From assembly GCA_964036045.1 (NCBI GenBank), contig OZ038382.1, forward strand, positions 126,418,556 to 126,482,555: a DNA stretch of 64,000 nt. The letters are read 5' to 3'. Within the stretch, counting starts at the first letter, position 1. Every line of letters begins with the position of its first letter. This DNA comes from Eutreptiella sp. 'Long Island Sound 2002' (taxonomy: Eukaryota; Euglenozoa; Euglenophyceae; Eutreptiales; Eutreptiaceae). The notes below the pieces were generated by a model, which worked only from the letters and a program-made list of their open reading frames with translations, ran no database searches and was not told the origin of the DNA. Positions 43,556 through 56,235 of this stretch are shown here, in pieces. A program made the position numbers and the translations under genes.

Positions 43556-46500
43556 AACTAGTGGCGGAAAGTTGCACGAGCTGGGGTCGAAGTGCAACGG
43601 TTGGGATGACAATGGGGATAACAAGGGTCACAAAGGCAAAAATGCTATTCAGAAGCGGAGAAAGAGAAAACCATAAAAACACGGGAACAATGGCGCCAAG
43701 GCCGTCCGCTCGGCTCGGCTTTTGTGGGCCAAGCCCCACAAAAACGCAGCCTAGCGGCTCCTGCCTCTTGCTTCTTGGCCACTATGGTTGCTCGTTTGGC
43801 AAAAAAGGGTTGTCGGATGGGCAGCAAGTATGCATGCCAAATATAATATAAAATATGGCAAAAAACAGCCAAAAAAATGCACAAAATTGGCCGTAAATTA
43901 CAAAAGCGGCACCAATTTTGGCCAGCGGGGTTCATTTTCTGACGTCTTGGCCCGAGCCGATCATTTTAAGGGGCTGTAACATTGCCCAATTGCGCAGGCA
44001 GGAGCCAATACAAAATTCAGCACCAAATGTTCGGAGAGTGCCTGAAAAACTGCTCAAAACAACGCCAACTCATCAAAGCGACCATCGTCGGCGAAAAAAG
44101 GGAAAAGTCGCGTTCTTAGAATTCGATATTGATCATTCTAAGGGGTAGCATGGGAGGGTTTTGAGAAGGGCTGTCTTCCAAGGGGGGTGGCGTGACGTAT
44201 AATATGGGCACTGCTTCCGGCGCGGAGTCAAGGGCCCCACACCCCGACCCCCAACAGAAGCCAAGCCCCGGCGGGGGGGGGGGGGGGATGAACAACTTGG
44301 GGAAAGTTGCACGAGGCGGGGTGGCACGGCAACGGTATGGATGACAACGGGGAGGACAAGGAACACAAAGGCAAAAAGACCATTCAGACGCAGGGAAGGA
44401 GAAAACCATGAAAACACGGGATCAACGGTGCAAGCGCCGGCTGCCAGGCTCCGTTTTTGTGGGCCAGGCCCACAAAAACGGACCCTAGCGGATTCCGCCC
44501 AATGCCTCTTGCCCACTATGGTTGCCCAATTGGCCAAAAAGCCTTGTCCGATGCGCAGCAAGTATACATGCCAAATGTGGCACAAAATATGGCGAAAAGC
44601 TGCCAAAAATTGCACAAAATTGACCGTAAATCATCACAACAGCATAAATTTTGGCCAATGGGATTGTTTTTTTTGACGTTTTGGCCCGAGCCGGTCAATT
44701 TGAAGGGCGGGAGATTGCCCGAAAAACCGCTTAAAACGCTGCTAACTCACCAAAGCGACTATCGTCCGCGAAAAAAGGGAAAAGTCGCGTTCTTAGAATT
44801 CCATTGCGATCATGTTCAGGGATAACATGGTAGGACTTTGGAGGCCTGTGGATTTACCCCCGAGGGTGGCGTAACGTACCGTATGGACCTTGTTTTTTGA
44901 TGGGGCGTCGGGGGCCCCACACCATGACGCCCACCGGAAAACAACCCCAAGTGGGGGGAATTGAACAAGGTGGGGAAAGTTGCACGAGGTGGGGTCGCAC
45001 GGCAACGGTTTTGATGACAACGGAGGACGAAGAACACAAAGGCAAAAGAATCATTCAAAGGCGGAGAAGGAGAAAACCATGGGATCAACGGGAACGGCGG
45101 AAGCGCCGGCCGTTAGGCTCCATTTTGTGGGCCAAGCCCCACAAAAACGGAGCCTAGCTGGTGATGCCTCATGCCTGTTGCCGACTATGGTTGCCCGATT
45201 GGCGAGACAACCATGTCCGATGCGCAGCAAGTATACATGCCAAATGTGGCTAAGAATATGGCGAAAAACTGCCAAAAAATGCACAAAATTGGCCGTAATT
45301 CATCAAAGCGGCACAAAATTTGGCCAATGGGATTGTTTTTCTGACGTTTTGGCCCGACCGTTCATTTTAAGGGGCTGTAACATAGCCGAATTTTGCAAGC
45401 AGCAGCCAATACAAAATTCAGCCCCCAATGCCCGGAGACTGCCCCAAAAACCTGCTTAAAACGTTGCTAACTCACCAAAACGACCATTGTCGGCAAAAAA
45501 AGGGAAAAGTTGCGTTCTTAGAATTCCATTTCGATCATTTTGAGGGGCAATATGGTAGGTTTTTGGACGCCTCTAGATTTACCCCCGGGGGGTGGCGTAA
45601 CGTACGGTATGGACCTTGTTTTCGATGGGGCGTCAAGGGCCCCGCACCCCGACGCCCACCTGAAAACAACCCCCAGGGGGGGGATTTGAACAAGCTAGGG
45701 AAAGTTGCACGAGTTGGGGTCGCACGGCAACGGTTTGCATGACAACAGAGGACAAAGAACACAAAGGCAAAAAGAAGCATGCACAAGCGGAGAAGAAGAT
45801 AACCATGAAAAAACGGGCTCAACGGCGCAAGCGCCGGCCGCTAGGCTCCGTTTTTGTGGGCCAAGCCCCACAAAAACGGAGCCTAGCTGGTGCTGCCTCA
45901 TGCCTCTTGCCCACTATGGTTGCCCCATGGGCGAAAAAGGCTTGTGAGATGGGCAGCAAGTATACATGCCAAATATGGCAAAAATATGCCAAAAAACTGC
46001 CTAAAAATGCACGAAATTGACCGTAAATCATCAAAACTGCACCAATTTTGGCCAACCGGAGTAATTTTCTGAGGTTTTCGCACGAGCTGGTCCTTTTGAG
46101 GGGCTGCAACATGGCATCATTTTGCAAGCAGCAGCCAATACAAAATTCAGCCCCAAATGTCCGCAGACTGCCCGAAAAACCGCTTGAACCGCCGCTAACT
46201 CACCAAAACGACCATCGTGGGCAAAAAAAGGGAAAAGTCGCGTTCTTAGAATTCATCTTCGAACATTTTAAGGGGTAACATGGTAGGTTTTTGGAGGCCT
46301 CTGGATTTTACCCCGGGGGTCGCATAACGTATAGTATGGACCTTGTTTTCGATGTGGCGTCAGGGGCCCCACACCCCGACGCCCACCAGAAAACAGCCCC
46401 CAGAGGGGGGGGATTGAACAAGCTGGGGAAAGTTGCACGAGGTGGGGTCGCAGGGCAACGGTTTGCATGACAACGGAGGACAAAGAACACAAAGGCAAAA

Positions 46501-47145
46501 AGAACCATGAAGAAGCGGAGGAGAAGAAAACCATGAAAAAACGGGCTCAACGGCGCAAGCGCCGGCCGCTAGGCTCCGTTTTTGTGGGCCCAGCTCCACA
46601 AAAACAGAGCCTAGCGGATTCTGCCTAATGCTTGTTGCCCACTATGGTTGCCCCATGGGCCAAAAAGCCTTGTGAGATGGGCAGCAAGTATACATGCCAA
46701 ATGTGGCAAAAATATGGCAAAAACTGCCATAAATTGCACAAATTTGCGCGTAAATCATCAAAACGGCACCAATTTTGGCCAACCGGAGTGTTTTTCCGAT
46801 GTTTTGGCACGAGCTGGTCATTTTGAGGGGCTGCAACATGGCCCAATTTTGCAAGCAGCAGCCAGTACAAAATTGAGCCCCAAATCTCCGGAGATCTCCC
46901 GAAAAACCGCTCAAAACGCTGCTAACTCACCAAAACGACCATCGTGGGCGAAAAAAGGGAAAAGGTGCGTTCTTAGAATTCAATTTCGGACATTTTAAGG
47001 GGTAGCATGGTAGGTTTTTGGAGGCCTCTGTACCTTACCCCGGGGGTCGCGTAACGTACAGTATGGACCTTGTTTTCGATGGGGCGTCAGGGGCCCCACA
47101 CCCCGACGCCCACCAAAAAATAGGCCCCAGGGGGAGGGGGATTGA
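43555..47145. repeat. Satellite array, subfamily A, five monomers
   Basis: Hairpins start at 43708, 44443, 45112, 45840 and 46568 (spacings 735, 669, 728, 728). A reference hairpin is 45840-45887, with perfect 21-bp arms and loop CCAAGC. It is preceded by a smaller hairpin, CGGCGCAAGCGCCG. Other constant parts are GACCATCGTCGGCGAAAAAA, GCGTTCTTAGAATTC and CGTAACGTACGGTATGGACC. Some monomers carry an alternative middle segment (GGGCTGTCTTCCAAGG with GGCGCGGGGTCAGGGG). Confidence 0.93.
45840..45887. repeat. Reference subfamily A hairpin
   Basis: The left arm 45840-45860 and right arm 45867-45887 are exact reverse complements around CCAAGC. Equivalent hairpins mark almost every A monomer, for example at 51270, 52000, 52731, 53463, 54202, 56386, 57113, 57851, 58576, 59306, 60034, 60762 and 61485. 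The outer GCTAGGC/GCCTAGC pairs are shared with the B hairpin. Confidence 0.97.
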
Positions 47146-48510
47146 ACTAGGGGATGAAGGCAGTGGTTGGGGTTGGCCTCTGACTTGTGCGGAGGGGGCC
47201 CCTCCCCCTCTCGGCTCACGTGGCAAGGCGGGTCAGGGGCCCAATTTGAACAAGGGGATGAAGGCGGTGGTCTAGAGTGTGGGAAGCTACAACCGATAGC
47301 ATCCCCGTAAACCATGCTGTTGACCGCACAAATGCAGTGCGTTACATGTCACAAAAAAGACGCGCAAAACATACATAAAATTCATGTGGCTGTTCGGCCA
47401 CATGCTAGGCTTGGTTGATGAGGGGCACACCCCTCATCAACCAACCCTAGCAAGCCATGTTTGATGTCCTTAGTAGCCAGAACATTCTCATTTCGTGACA
47501 ATGTATCCATCTCGGTAATTGCGAAATCGGTGAAAAAAATAGCCAAAAACTGCTCCAAAAACCATAAAAATGGCCGTAAAACCGCAAAAAGGCACCGAAT
47601 TCGACAACCAAAGTGGTAGGTATTTGGAGGCCTCTGGATTTTACTCCGGGGGGCGGGTAACGTACGGTATGGACCTTGTTTTTGATGGGGCATCACGGGC
47701 CCCACACCCGACGCCCACCAGGAAACAACCTTCAAGGGGGGGGAATTGAACAAGCTGGGGAAAGTTGCACGAGGTGGCTTCGCTCGGCAACGGTTCGAAT
47801 GACAACGGGGAGGATAAGGAGCATCAAGGCAAAAAGACCATTCAAACGCGGGGAATGAAAAAACCATGAAAACACGGGATCAACGGTGCAAGCGCCGGCC
47901 GCTAGGCTCCGTTTTTGTTCGCCAAGCCCCACCAAAAGGGAACCTAGCGGATTCTGCCTAATGCCTCTTGCCCACTATGGTTGCCGAACTGGCGAAAAAG
48001 GCTTGTCAGATGCGCAGCAAGTACACATGCCAGATATGGCAAAAAATTATGGCAAAAAACTGCCAAAAAATGCACTAAATTGGCCGTGAATCATCAAAAT
48101 GGCACCAATTCTGGCCAACGGCGTTGTTTTTCGGACTTTTCGGCCCGAGCCAGTCATTTTAAGGGGCTGTAACATGGGTTAAATTAGCGCGTAGCAACTT
48201 GTGCAAAATTTAGTCTCGTTTTCATGGAGACTGGTTGAAAAACTGCTTAGGTCCCTGCTAACTCTTCAAAACGGGCATAAACGGAGCAAACGAAGTTGAT
48301 TTTCCGAGTTTTCTCATCGAGGCGGTCATTTTGAGGGGCAAGTATGTAGGGTTGTTAGAACCGGAATCTCGAACACATGGGGTTCACTATTATAGGGGGT
48401 TGGAGGTGGCATGTGACTTGCGCGGAGGGGTCCCCTCCCCCTCTCCGCGCACGTGGCAAGGCGGGCCGGGGGGTCCAATTTGAACAAGGGGATGAAGGCG
48501 GTGGTCTAGA
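47145..48510. repeat. Satellite segment with short B, A and B pieces
   Basis: A switches to B at GATTGAACTAGGGGATGAAGG (about 47141), and the B hairpin is at 47404-47451. B switches to A near 47610, at AACCAAAGTGGTAGGTATTT. The A hairpin is at 47901-47948. A switches back to B at the box TCATTTTAAGGGGCTGTAACAT near 48152. This segment is shorter than two monomers, so it has lost sequence at the junctions. Confidence 0.85.
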
Positions 48511-50190
48511 GTGCGGGAAATTTGCATTGGGTGGGTTGTTTTTGGAGGTGATACAGACCGCGGAAAGCCCTTTGTTTCCTTGTACGTTTGGGGAAAATAT
48601 GTTGAGAGCAACATTTGGGGTATGTTGAGCCTAACATTAGGGCCAAAGATGTTGAGAGCAATGTAGGGTCCACCTTGTGGCAAGTGATGGCTGTGTGGCA
48701 AACAAACAGGTGCCATAAATGTTTACATTTTTGCGTAGTAAGGCACATGTGGCGTGGTGCCCACTCGATGTCCCTTTGGGTAAGGCATCGGCGGGCGGGA
48801 TACCTTTGCCTTTTGCCCCCAAAAAAAACGGATGGCTCGTGCCGCAAAACAAAAATTGCCTGGCAAAAATGTTGGTGCTCATCTTTTGCCCATTTAAAAG
48901 TGTTGGCATAACATATGCATGTTGTCACCGAAAACCTGCACCAAAGGGCCAATTGGAAAATTACTCAAATCAGAGTCAGCAAATTGGAAAATTGGCACAC
49001 AAATGTGCTTTGCTCCTACTATTCCAACCAACCCTGCCCCACGAGTTCTGCACTCTCTCGTTTGCTCGAAGCCCAGCCACCACCTACCCGACCTGACTAC
49101 AGCATGGCTTTTATCCGCCCGTGCTAGTTGCCACCCCCCCCCCCCCCCCACAAAACATGCACCCCCACCCCCCCAGTCACGCAATTTCCTGAGCTACGTG
49201 AGTGGATACCTGAGTGGATGCGATGGTGCTATGCACCATCGCATCCACCCCCATTCTCAATGTGTTTCACAACAAAAACCTAAATTCCTTTCGTTAAAAT
49301 ACTTATTTTTGCACCCCCCCCCCCCAAGCCACAATGCAGTCCAAAACAATTGCTTGATTTTTCCTTCAACGAATTACCCTGCTAAAAGCTTTGCGCAACC
49401 TCCTAACCACATTGAGGTGTTTGCAAACGTTTTTGTGAAATTTTTTTCAAGGGAGAGAACCTCGGTGGCAACAAAGAGAATTTTTTGCTTGAAAAGTTTC
49501 TTTTTTGGTGGACAACCCACTCATCCAAAACATTGAAACACGAACTGTCACCCAAACCACCAAAAATTGGACCTCAGCCCCGGGGCACCCTGCCTATGGC
49601 AGCAAAACACAACAGAAAGAAAACACGCTCCACTGCTTCCAGCACAAAGAAAACAGCCTCCACTGCTTCGAACCTGAGAGAAACAGAGACATACAAGGAG
49701 AGGGAGAGACAAATGACACATGGCACACAGCTGCCAGACAAATGGCAGACACAACACACAAATGACACACAGATGGACACACCACACAAATGACACATTC
49801 ATGTGCACTCATTTCATATTTCATACCAGTGGTCAGCCTTGGTTCTCAATATCGGTTGTGCGGCTTGTGTTCTATGTTAGATGCCAATCATGTTACAAAG
49901 TGCACTGTCAAATCAGCCAGTGGATGATGTATTTACTGTGGGAGTCGCAGGCATGGTGCGCACGTGGTGCGCGCACAGTGCACATAGTGGGGGTGTGCCA
50001 TGAGCCCACACACCTACCCAGCGCTCTCATACACCAATGACACACACCTAGCGCGCCAACACACAAAAGAGACAGACCCAGCGCTCGCCACACACACAGC
50101 GACACACCCAGCGCGCTGCAAACAGACAATCACACACCCAGCGCGCGCCAAACATACTCAAGGGCTCCTAAAAATTTAAAACAACCATAG
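48510..50190. repeat. Composite interspersed module, copy 3, internally deleted
   Basis: This copy is homologous to copies 1 and 2 at both ends, including the palindrome at 49214-49248 and the GCACGCCATGATCGCCACG end. It lacks most of the CAGGCAAATGAGAG units and most of the CA-rich satellite. A unique segment at about 49810-50030 (around CATACCAGTGGTCAGCCTTGG) is not seen in the others. Confidence 0.85.
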
Positions 50191-51115
50191 ATGACGGAAA
50201 CTAAGATGCACGCCATGATCGCCACGTTGAGGCGGTCATTTTGAGGGGTAAGGGTGTAGGGGTGATAGAACCGGAATTTTGACGACATGGTGTTCCCTAT
50301 TATAGGGGGTTGCAGGTGGCTTGTGACTTGTGCGGAGGGGGCCCCTCCCCCTCTCCGTGCACGTGGCAAGGCGGGTCAGAGGTCCAATTTGAACAAGGGG
50401 ATGAAGGCGGTGATCTAGAGTGAGGGAAGCTACAACAAATAGCATACCCGTAAAGCATGCTGTTGACGGCACGAATGCAATGCGTGAAATGTCACAAAAA
50501 AACGCGCAGAACACACATAAAATTCATGTGGCCGTTCGACCAGATGCTAGGCTTGGTTGATGAGGGGCACACCCCTCATCAACCAAGCCTAGCAAGCCGT
50601 TGATAATGTCCTTCCTAGCCGGGAGGTTATCATTTTGTTCAATGTATCCATTTGGGTGATTTACAAATCCGTCAAAAACATAGCCAAAAACTGCTCCAAA
50701 AACCATGAAACTTGCACGAAATCCGCAAAACGGCACGAAATTCAAGAAGCAAAGTTTATTTCCTAACGTTTCTTTGCGAGCCGGTCGTTTTTTCAAGGGG
50801 CTATAACGTGTGTCAAATCAGCGCGTAGCAACCTGTGCAAAATTCAGCCCCGTTTTCATGGGGACTGGTTGAAAAATTGCTTAAAACGCTCCTAACTGTT
50901 CAAAACGGGCATGAACACACCAAAAGAAGGTAATTTTCTGAGTTTTCTCATCGAGGCGGTCATTTTGAGGGGCAAGTATGTAGGGTTGTTAGAACCGGAA
51001 TTTTGATGTTAAGGTGTTCCCTATTATAGGGGGTTGGAGGTGGCCTATGACTTGCGTGGAGGGGGCCCCTCCCCCTTTCCGCGCACGTCGCAAGGCGGGC
51101 TAGGGGCTCCAAATT
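50190..51115. repeat. Satellite, subfamily B monomer
   Basis: One B monomer with the hairpin at 50546-50593, switching to A at CAAATTGAACAAGTTGGGG near 51112. The next A hairpin is 724 bases away. Confidence 0.9.
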
Positions 51116-54100
51116 GAACAAGTTGGGGAAAGTTGCACGAAGTGGGGTCGCATGGCAACGGTTTGGATGACAAGTGGGGGGGACAAAGAACACAAAGGGA
51201 GAAAGACAATCCACAGGCGGAGAAGGAGAAAACCACGAAAACACGGGATCAACGGCGCAAGCGCCGGCCGCTAGGCTCCGTTTTTGTGGGCCAAGCCCCA
51301 CAAAAACGGAGCCTAGCTGGTGCTGCCTCATGCCTCCTGCCCACTATGGTTGCCCCATTGGCGAAAAAGCTTTGTGAGATGGGCAGCAAGTATACATGCC
51401 AAGTGTGGCAAAAATATGGCCAAAAAATGCCAAAAAAGCACAAAATTGCTCGTACGTCGTCAAGACGGCACCAATTTTGGCCAACGGGATTGTTTTTTTT
51501 GACGTTTTGGCCCGAGCCGGTCACTTTAAGGGGCCCTAACATAGCCCATTTTCGCAAGCAGGAGCCGATACAAAATTCAGCCCCAAATGTGCGGAGACTG
51601 CCCGAAAAACCGCTTAAAACTGTGCTAACTCACCAAAACGACCATCGTGGGAGAAAAAGGGGAAAAGTCGCGTTCTTAGAATTCAATTTCCATCATTTTA
51701 AGGGGCAACATGGTCCGTTTTTGGAGGCCTCTGGATTTACCCCGGGGGTCGCATAACGTACGGTATGGACCTTGTTTTCGATGGGGCGTCAGTGGCCCAA
51801 CACGCCGACGCCCACCAGAAAACAGCCCCCAGGGGGGGGGGGGGGATTTGAACAAGTGGGGGAAAGTTGCACGAGGCGGGGTCGCACGGGTGTTCAGATG
51901 AGAACGGGGAGGACGAGGAACACAAAGGCAAAAAGACCATTCAAAGGCGGGCAAGGTGAACACCATGAAAACACGGGATCAACGGCGCCAGCGCCGGCCG
52001 CTAGGCTCCGTTTTTGTGGGCCAAGCCCCACAAAAACGGAGCCTAGCGGGTGCTGCCTCCTGCCTCTTGCCCAATATGGTTGCCCCATTGTTGGAACAGG
52101 CTTGCCAAGTGGGCAGCAAGCATACATGCCAAATATGGCGAAAAATATGGCAAAAAACTGCTAAAAAACGCTCAAAATTGACCGTAAATCACCAAAATGG
52201 CACCAGATTTGGCCACTGAGGTTGCTTTTCCGACATTTTGGCCCGAGCCAAACATTTTAAGGGCTATAACATGGTGCAACTTCGCAAGCAAGAGCCAATA
52301 CCAAATTCAGCCCCAAATTTCCGGAGACTGCCCGAAAAACTGCTTAAAACGGTTCTAATTCACCAAAATGACCATCATCGGCCAAAAAGGAGAAAACTTG
52401 CGTTCTTAGAATTCGAATGCAATCATTTTAAAGGGCTGCATGGAAGGGTTTTGAGAAGGGCTGTCTTCTAGGAGGGGGGGGTGGCGTAACGTAGTAGTTG
52501 GTCACTGCTTCTGGCGCGGGATCAGGGGCCCCCAACACCCCGACCCCCACAGAAGCTAGCCCCCTGCGGGGGGGAATTGAACAAGCTGGGGAAAGTTGCA
52601 CGAGGTGGGGTCGCACGGCAAGAGTTTGGATGACAACGGAGGACAAAGAACACAAAGGCAAAAAGAACCATGCAAAAGCGGACAAGAAGAAAACCATGAA
52701 AAAACGGGTTCAACGGCGCAAACGCCGGCCGCTAGGCTCCGTTTTTGTGGGCTAAGCCCCACAAAAACGGAGCCTAGCGGATTCTGCCTAATGCCTCTTG
52801 CCCACTATGGTTGCCCCATGGGCCAAAAAGCCTTGTCAGATGGGCAGCAAGTATACATGCCAAATATGGCAAAAATATGGCAAAAAACTGCCAAAACCAT
52901 GCACAAAATTAGCAGCAAATCATCAAAACTGCACCAATTTTGGCCAACGGGGGTGTTTTTCTGACGTTTTGGCACGAGCTCGTCATTTTGAGGGGCTATA
53001 ACATGGCCCAACTTTGCAAGCAGCAACCACTACAAAATTTAGCCCCAAATGTATAGAGATTGCCCAAAAAACCGCTTAAAACGCTGCTAACTCACCAAAA
53101 CGAACATCGTGGGCGAAAAAAGGGAAAAGTCGCGTTCTTAGAATTCAATTTCGGACATTTTAAGGGGTAACATGGTAGGTTTTTGGGGGCCTTTGCATTT
53201 TACCCCGGGGGTCCCGCAACGTACGGTATGGACCTTGTTTTCGATGGGGCGTCAAGGCCCCACACCCCGACGCCCACGTGGAAAACAGCCCCCAGGGGCG
53301 GGGGGGATTGAACAAGCTGGGGAAAGTTGCACGAGGCGGGGTCGCAGGGCAAGAGTTTGAATGACAACGGGGAGGACAAAGAACACAATGGCAAAAAGAC
53401 GATCCATGGGCGGAGAAGGAGAAAACCGTGAAAACACGGGATCAACGGCGCAAGCGCCGGCCGCTAGGCTCCGTTTTTGTGGGCCAAGCCCCACAAAAAC
53501 GGAGCCTAGCTGGTGCTGCCTCATGCCTCTTGCCCACTATGGTTGCCCCATGGGCGAAAAAGGCTTGTGAGATGGGCAGTAAGTATACATGCCAAATATG
53601 GCAAAAATATGGCAAAAATATGGCAAAAAAGTGCCAAAAAATGCACCAAATTGGCCGTAAATCATCAAAACAGCACCCGTATTGGCCAACGGGGTTCTTT
53701 TCTTGATGTTGGGGCCCGAGCCGGTCATTTTAAGGGGCTGTAACATAGCCCAATTTCCAAGCAGCAGCCAATACAAAATTCAGCCCCAAATGTCCGGAGA
53801 CTGCCCGAAAAACCGCTTAAAACGCTGCTAACTCACCAAAACAACCATCGTTGGCCAAAAAAGGGAAAAGTCGCGTTCTTAGAATTCGATTTTGATCATT
53901 TCAAGGGGCAACATGGTGGGACTTTGGAGGCCTCTAGATCTACCCCGGGGGGTGGCGTAACGTACCGTATGGACCTTGTTTTCGATGGGGCGTCAGGGGC
54001 CCCACACCCCGACGCCCACCTGGAAAACAACCCCCAAGGGGGGGATTTGAACAAGCTGGGGAAAGTTGCACGAGGCGGGGTCGCACGGCAACGGTTCAAA

Positions 54101-54780
54101 TGACAACGGGGAGGACAAAGAACACAAAGGCAAAAGAACCATTCAGAAGCGGAGAAGAAGAAAACCATGAAAACACGGGACCAACGGCGCAAACGCCGGC
54201 CGCTAGGCTCCGTTTTTAGGGGCCAAGCCCCACAAAAACGGAGCCTCGCGGATTTTGCCTAACGCTTGTTGCCCACCATGGTTGCCCCATTGGCGAAAAA
54301 GTCTTGTCAGATGGGCAGCAAGTATAAACACCAAATATGGCAAAAAATATGGCAAAAAACTGCCAAAACATGCACCAAATTGGCCGTAAATCATCAAAAC
54401 GTCACCAATTTTGGCAAACAGGATTGTTTTTCCAGAAGTTTTGGCCTAAGCCGGTCATTTTGAGGGGCTGTACCATAGCCTAATTTTGCAAGCAACAGCC
54501 AATACAAAATTCAGCCCCAAATGTCCGGAGACTGCCCGAAAAAACGCTTACTAACCCCGCTAACTCACCAAAACGACCCTCGTCGGCGAAAAAAGGGAAA
54601 AGTGGCGTTCTTAGAATTCAATTTCGATCACTTTAAGGGGTAACATGGTGGGCCTTTGGAATCCTCTGGATTTTACCCTGGGGCTGGCGTAACGTACGGT
54701 ATGGACCTTGTTTTTGATGGGGCGTCAGGTGCCTCACACCCCGACGCCCACCTGAAAACAACCCCCAGGCGGGGGACTTG
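51115..54780. repeat. Satellite array, subfamily A, five monomers
   Basis: Hairpins start at 51270, 52000, 52731, 53463 and 54202 (spacings 730, 731, 732, 739). The 52.4-52.6 kb monomer has the alternative middle segment. The array switches to B at GGACTTGAACAAGGGGATG near 54775. Confidence 0.93.
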
Positions 54781-56235
54781 AACAAGGGGATGAAGGCGGT
54801 GATCTAGAGTGTGGGAAACTGCAACAAAAAGCATCCCCGTAAAGCATGTCGTTGACGGCACAAATGCAATGTGTGAAAATGTCACAAAAAATACGCGCAA
54901 AACATACATAAAATTCATGTGGCCGTTCGGCGAGATGCTAGGCTTGGTTGATGAGGGGCACACCCCTCATCAACCAAGCCTACCAAGCCGTGTTTCATGT
55001 CCTTAGTAGCCAGGAGATTGTCTTTTTGTGTCAATGTATCCATCCGGGTAATTCCCAAATCCGTCCAAAAAAGTAGCCAAAAACTGCTCCAAAAACCATA
55101 AAAACAGGCGTAAAACCGCAAAACGGCACTGAATTCAACAAACAAAGTTTATTTCCTAACGTTTCGTTGCGAGCTGGTCATTTTAAGGGGCTATCACATG
55201 CGTCAAATCAGCGCGTAGCAACGTGTGCAAAATTCAGCCCGGTTTTCATGGAGACTAGTTGAAAAACTGCTAAAACCCCGCGAACTCTTCAAACCGGGCA
55301 TAAACGGAGCAAACGAAGGTGATTTTCTGAGCTTTCTCATTGAGGCGGTCATTTTGAGGGGTAAGGGTGTAGGGGTGATAGAACCACTTTAATTGACACA
55401 TGGGGTTCCCTATTATAGGGGGTTGAGAGGTGGCCTGTGACTTGTGTGGAGGCCCCCCCCCCCCCCTCTCCGCGCACGTGGCAAGGCGGGCCGGGGGCCC
55501 AATTTGAACAAGGGGATGAAGGCGGTGGTCTAGAGTGTCGGAAAGTGCAATAAATAGCAGCCCTGTAAGGCATGTCTTTGACGGCACAAATGCAATGCGT
55601 GAAAATGTCACACAAAAATACGCGCAAAACATACATAAAATTCATGTGGCCGTTGGGCCAGATGCTACGCTTGGTTGATGAGGGGCACACCCCTCATCAA
55701 CCAAGCCTAGCAAGCCGTTTTTCATGTCCTTAGTAGCCGGGTGATTGTCATTTTGTGTCAATGTATCCATCCGGGTAATTCCCAAATGGGTCCAAAAAAA
55801 TAGCCAAAAACTGCTCCAAAAACCATAAAAATGGCCGTAAAACTGCAAAATGGCACCCAATTCAACAAACAAAGTTTATTTCGTAACGTTTCGTTGCGAG
55901 CCGGTCATTTTAAGGGGCTATGACATGGGTCAAATGAGCGCGTAGCAATGTGTGCAAAATTCAGCCCCGTTTTCATGGAGACTAGTTGAAAAACTGCTTA
56001 AAACCCCGCTAACTCTTCAAAACGAGCATAAACGGAGCAAACGAAGGTGATTTTTCTAGTTTTCTCATCGAGGCGGTCATTTTGAGGGGCAAGGGTGTAG
56101 GGGTGATAGAACCGAAATTTTGACGTCTGGGTGTTCCCTATTATAGGGGGTTGGAGGTGGCCTGTGACTTGTGCGGAGGGGGCCCCTCCCCCTCTCCGCG
56201 CACGTGGCAAGGCGGGCCGGGGGGCCCAAATTGAA
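54780..56235. repeat. Satellite array, subfamily B, two monomers
   Basis: Hairpins start at 54937 and 55664, 727 bases apart, and the next A hairpin is 722 bases further. The array switches to A at CAAATTGAACGAGCTGGGG near 56229. The A-to-A distance over these two B monomers is 2184 bases, exactly three times 728. Confidence 0.93.

Noticed and set aside
51133-51756. Open frames of 100-207 codons recurring in A monomers
   Set aside because: They recur because the monomers are repeats. They run through the palindromic hairpin, begin and end at different places in different monomers, and occur on both strands.
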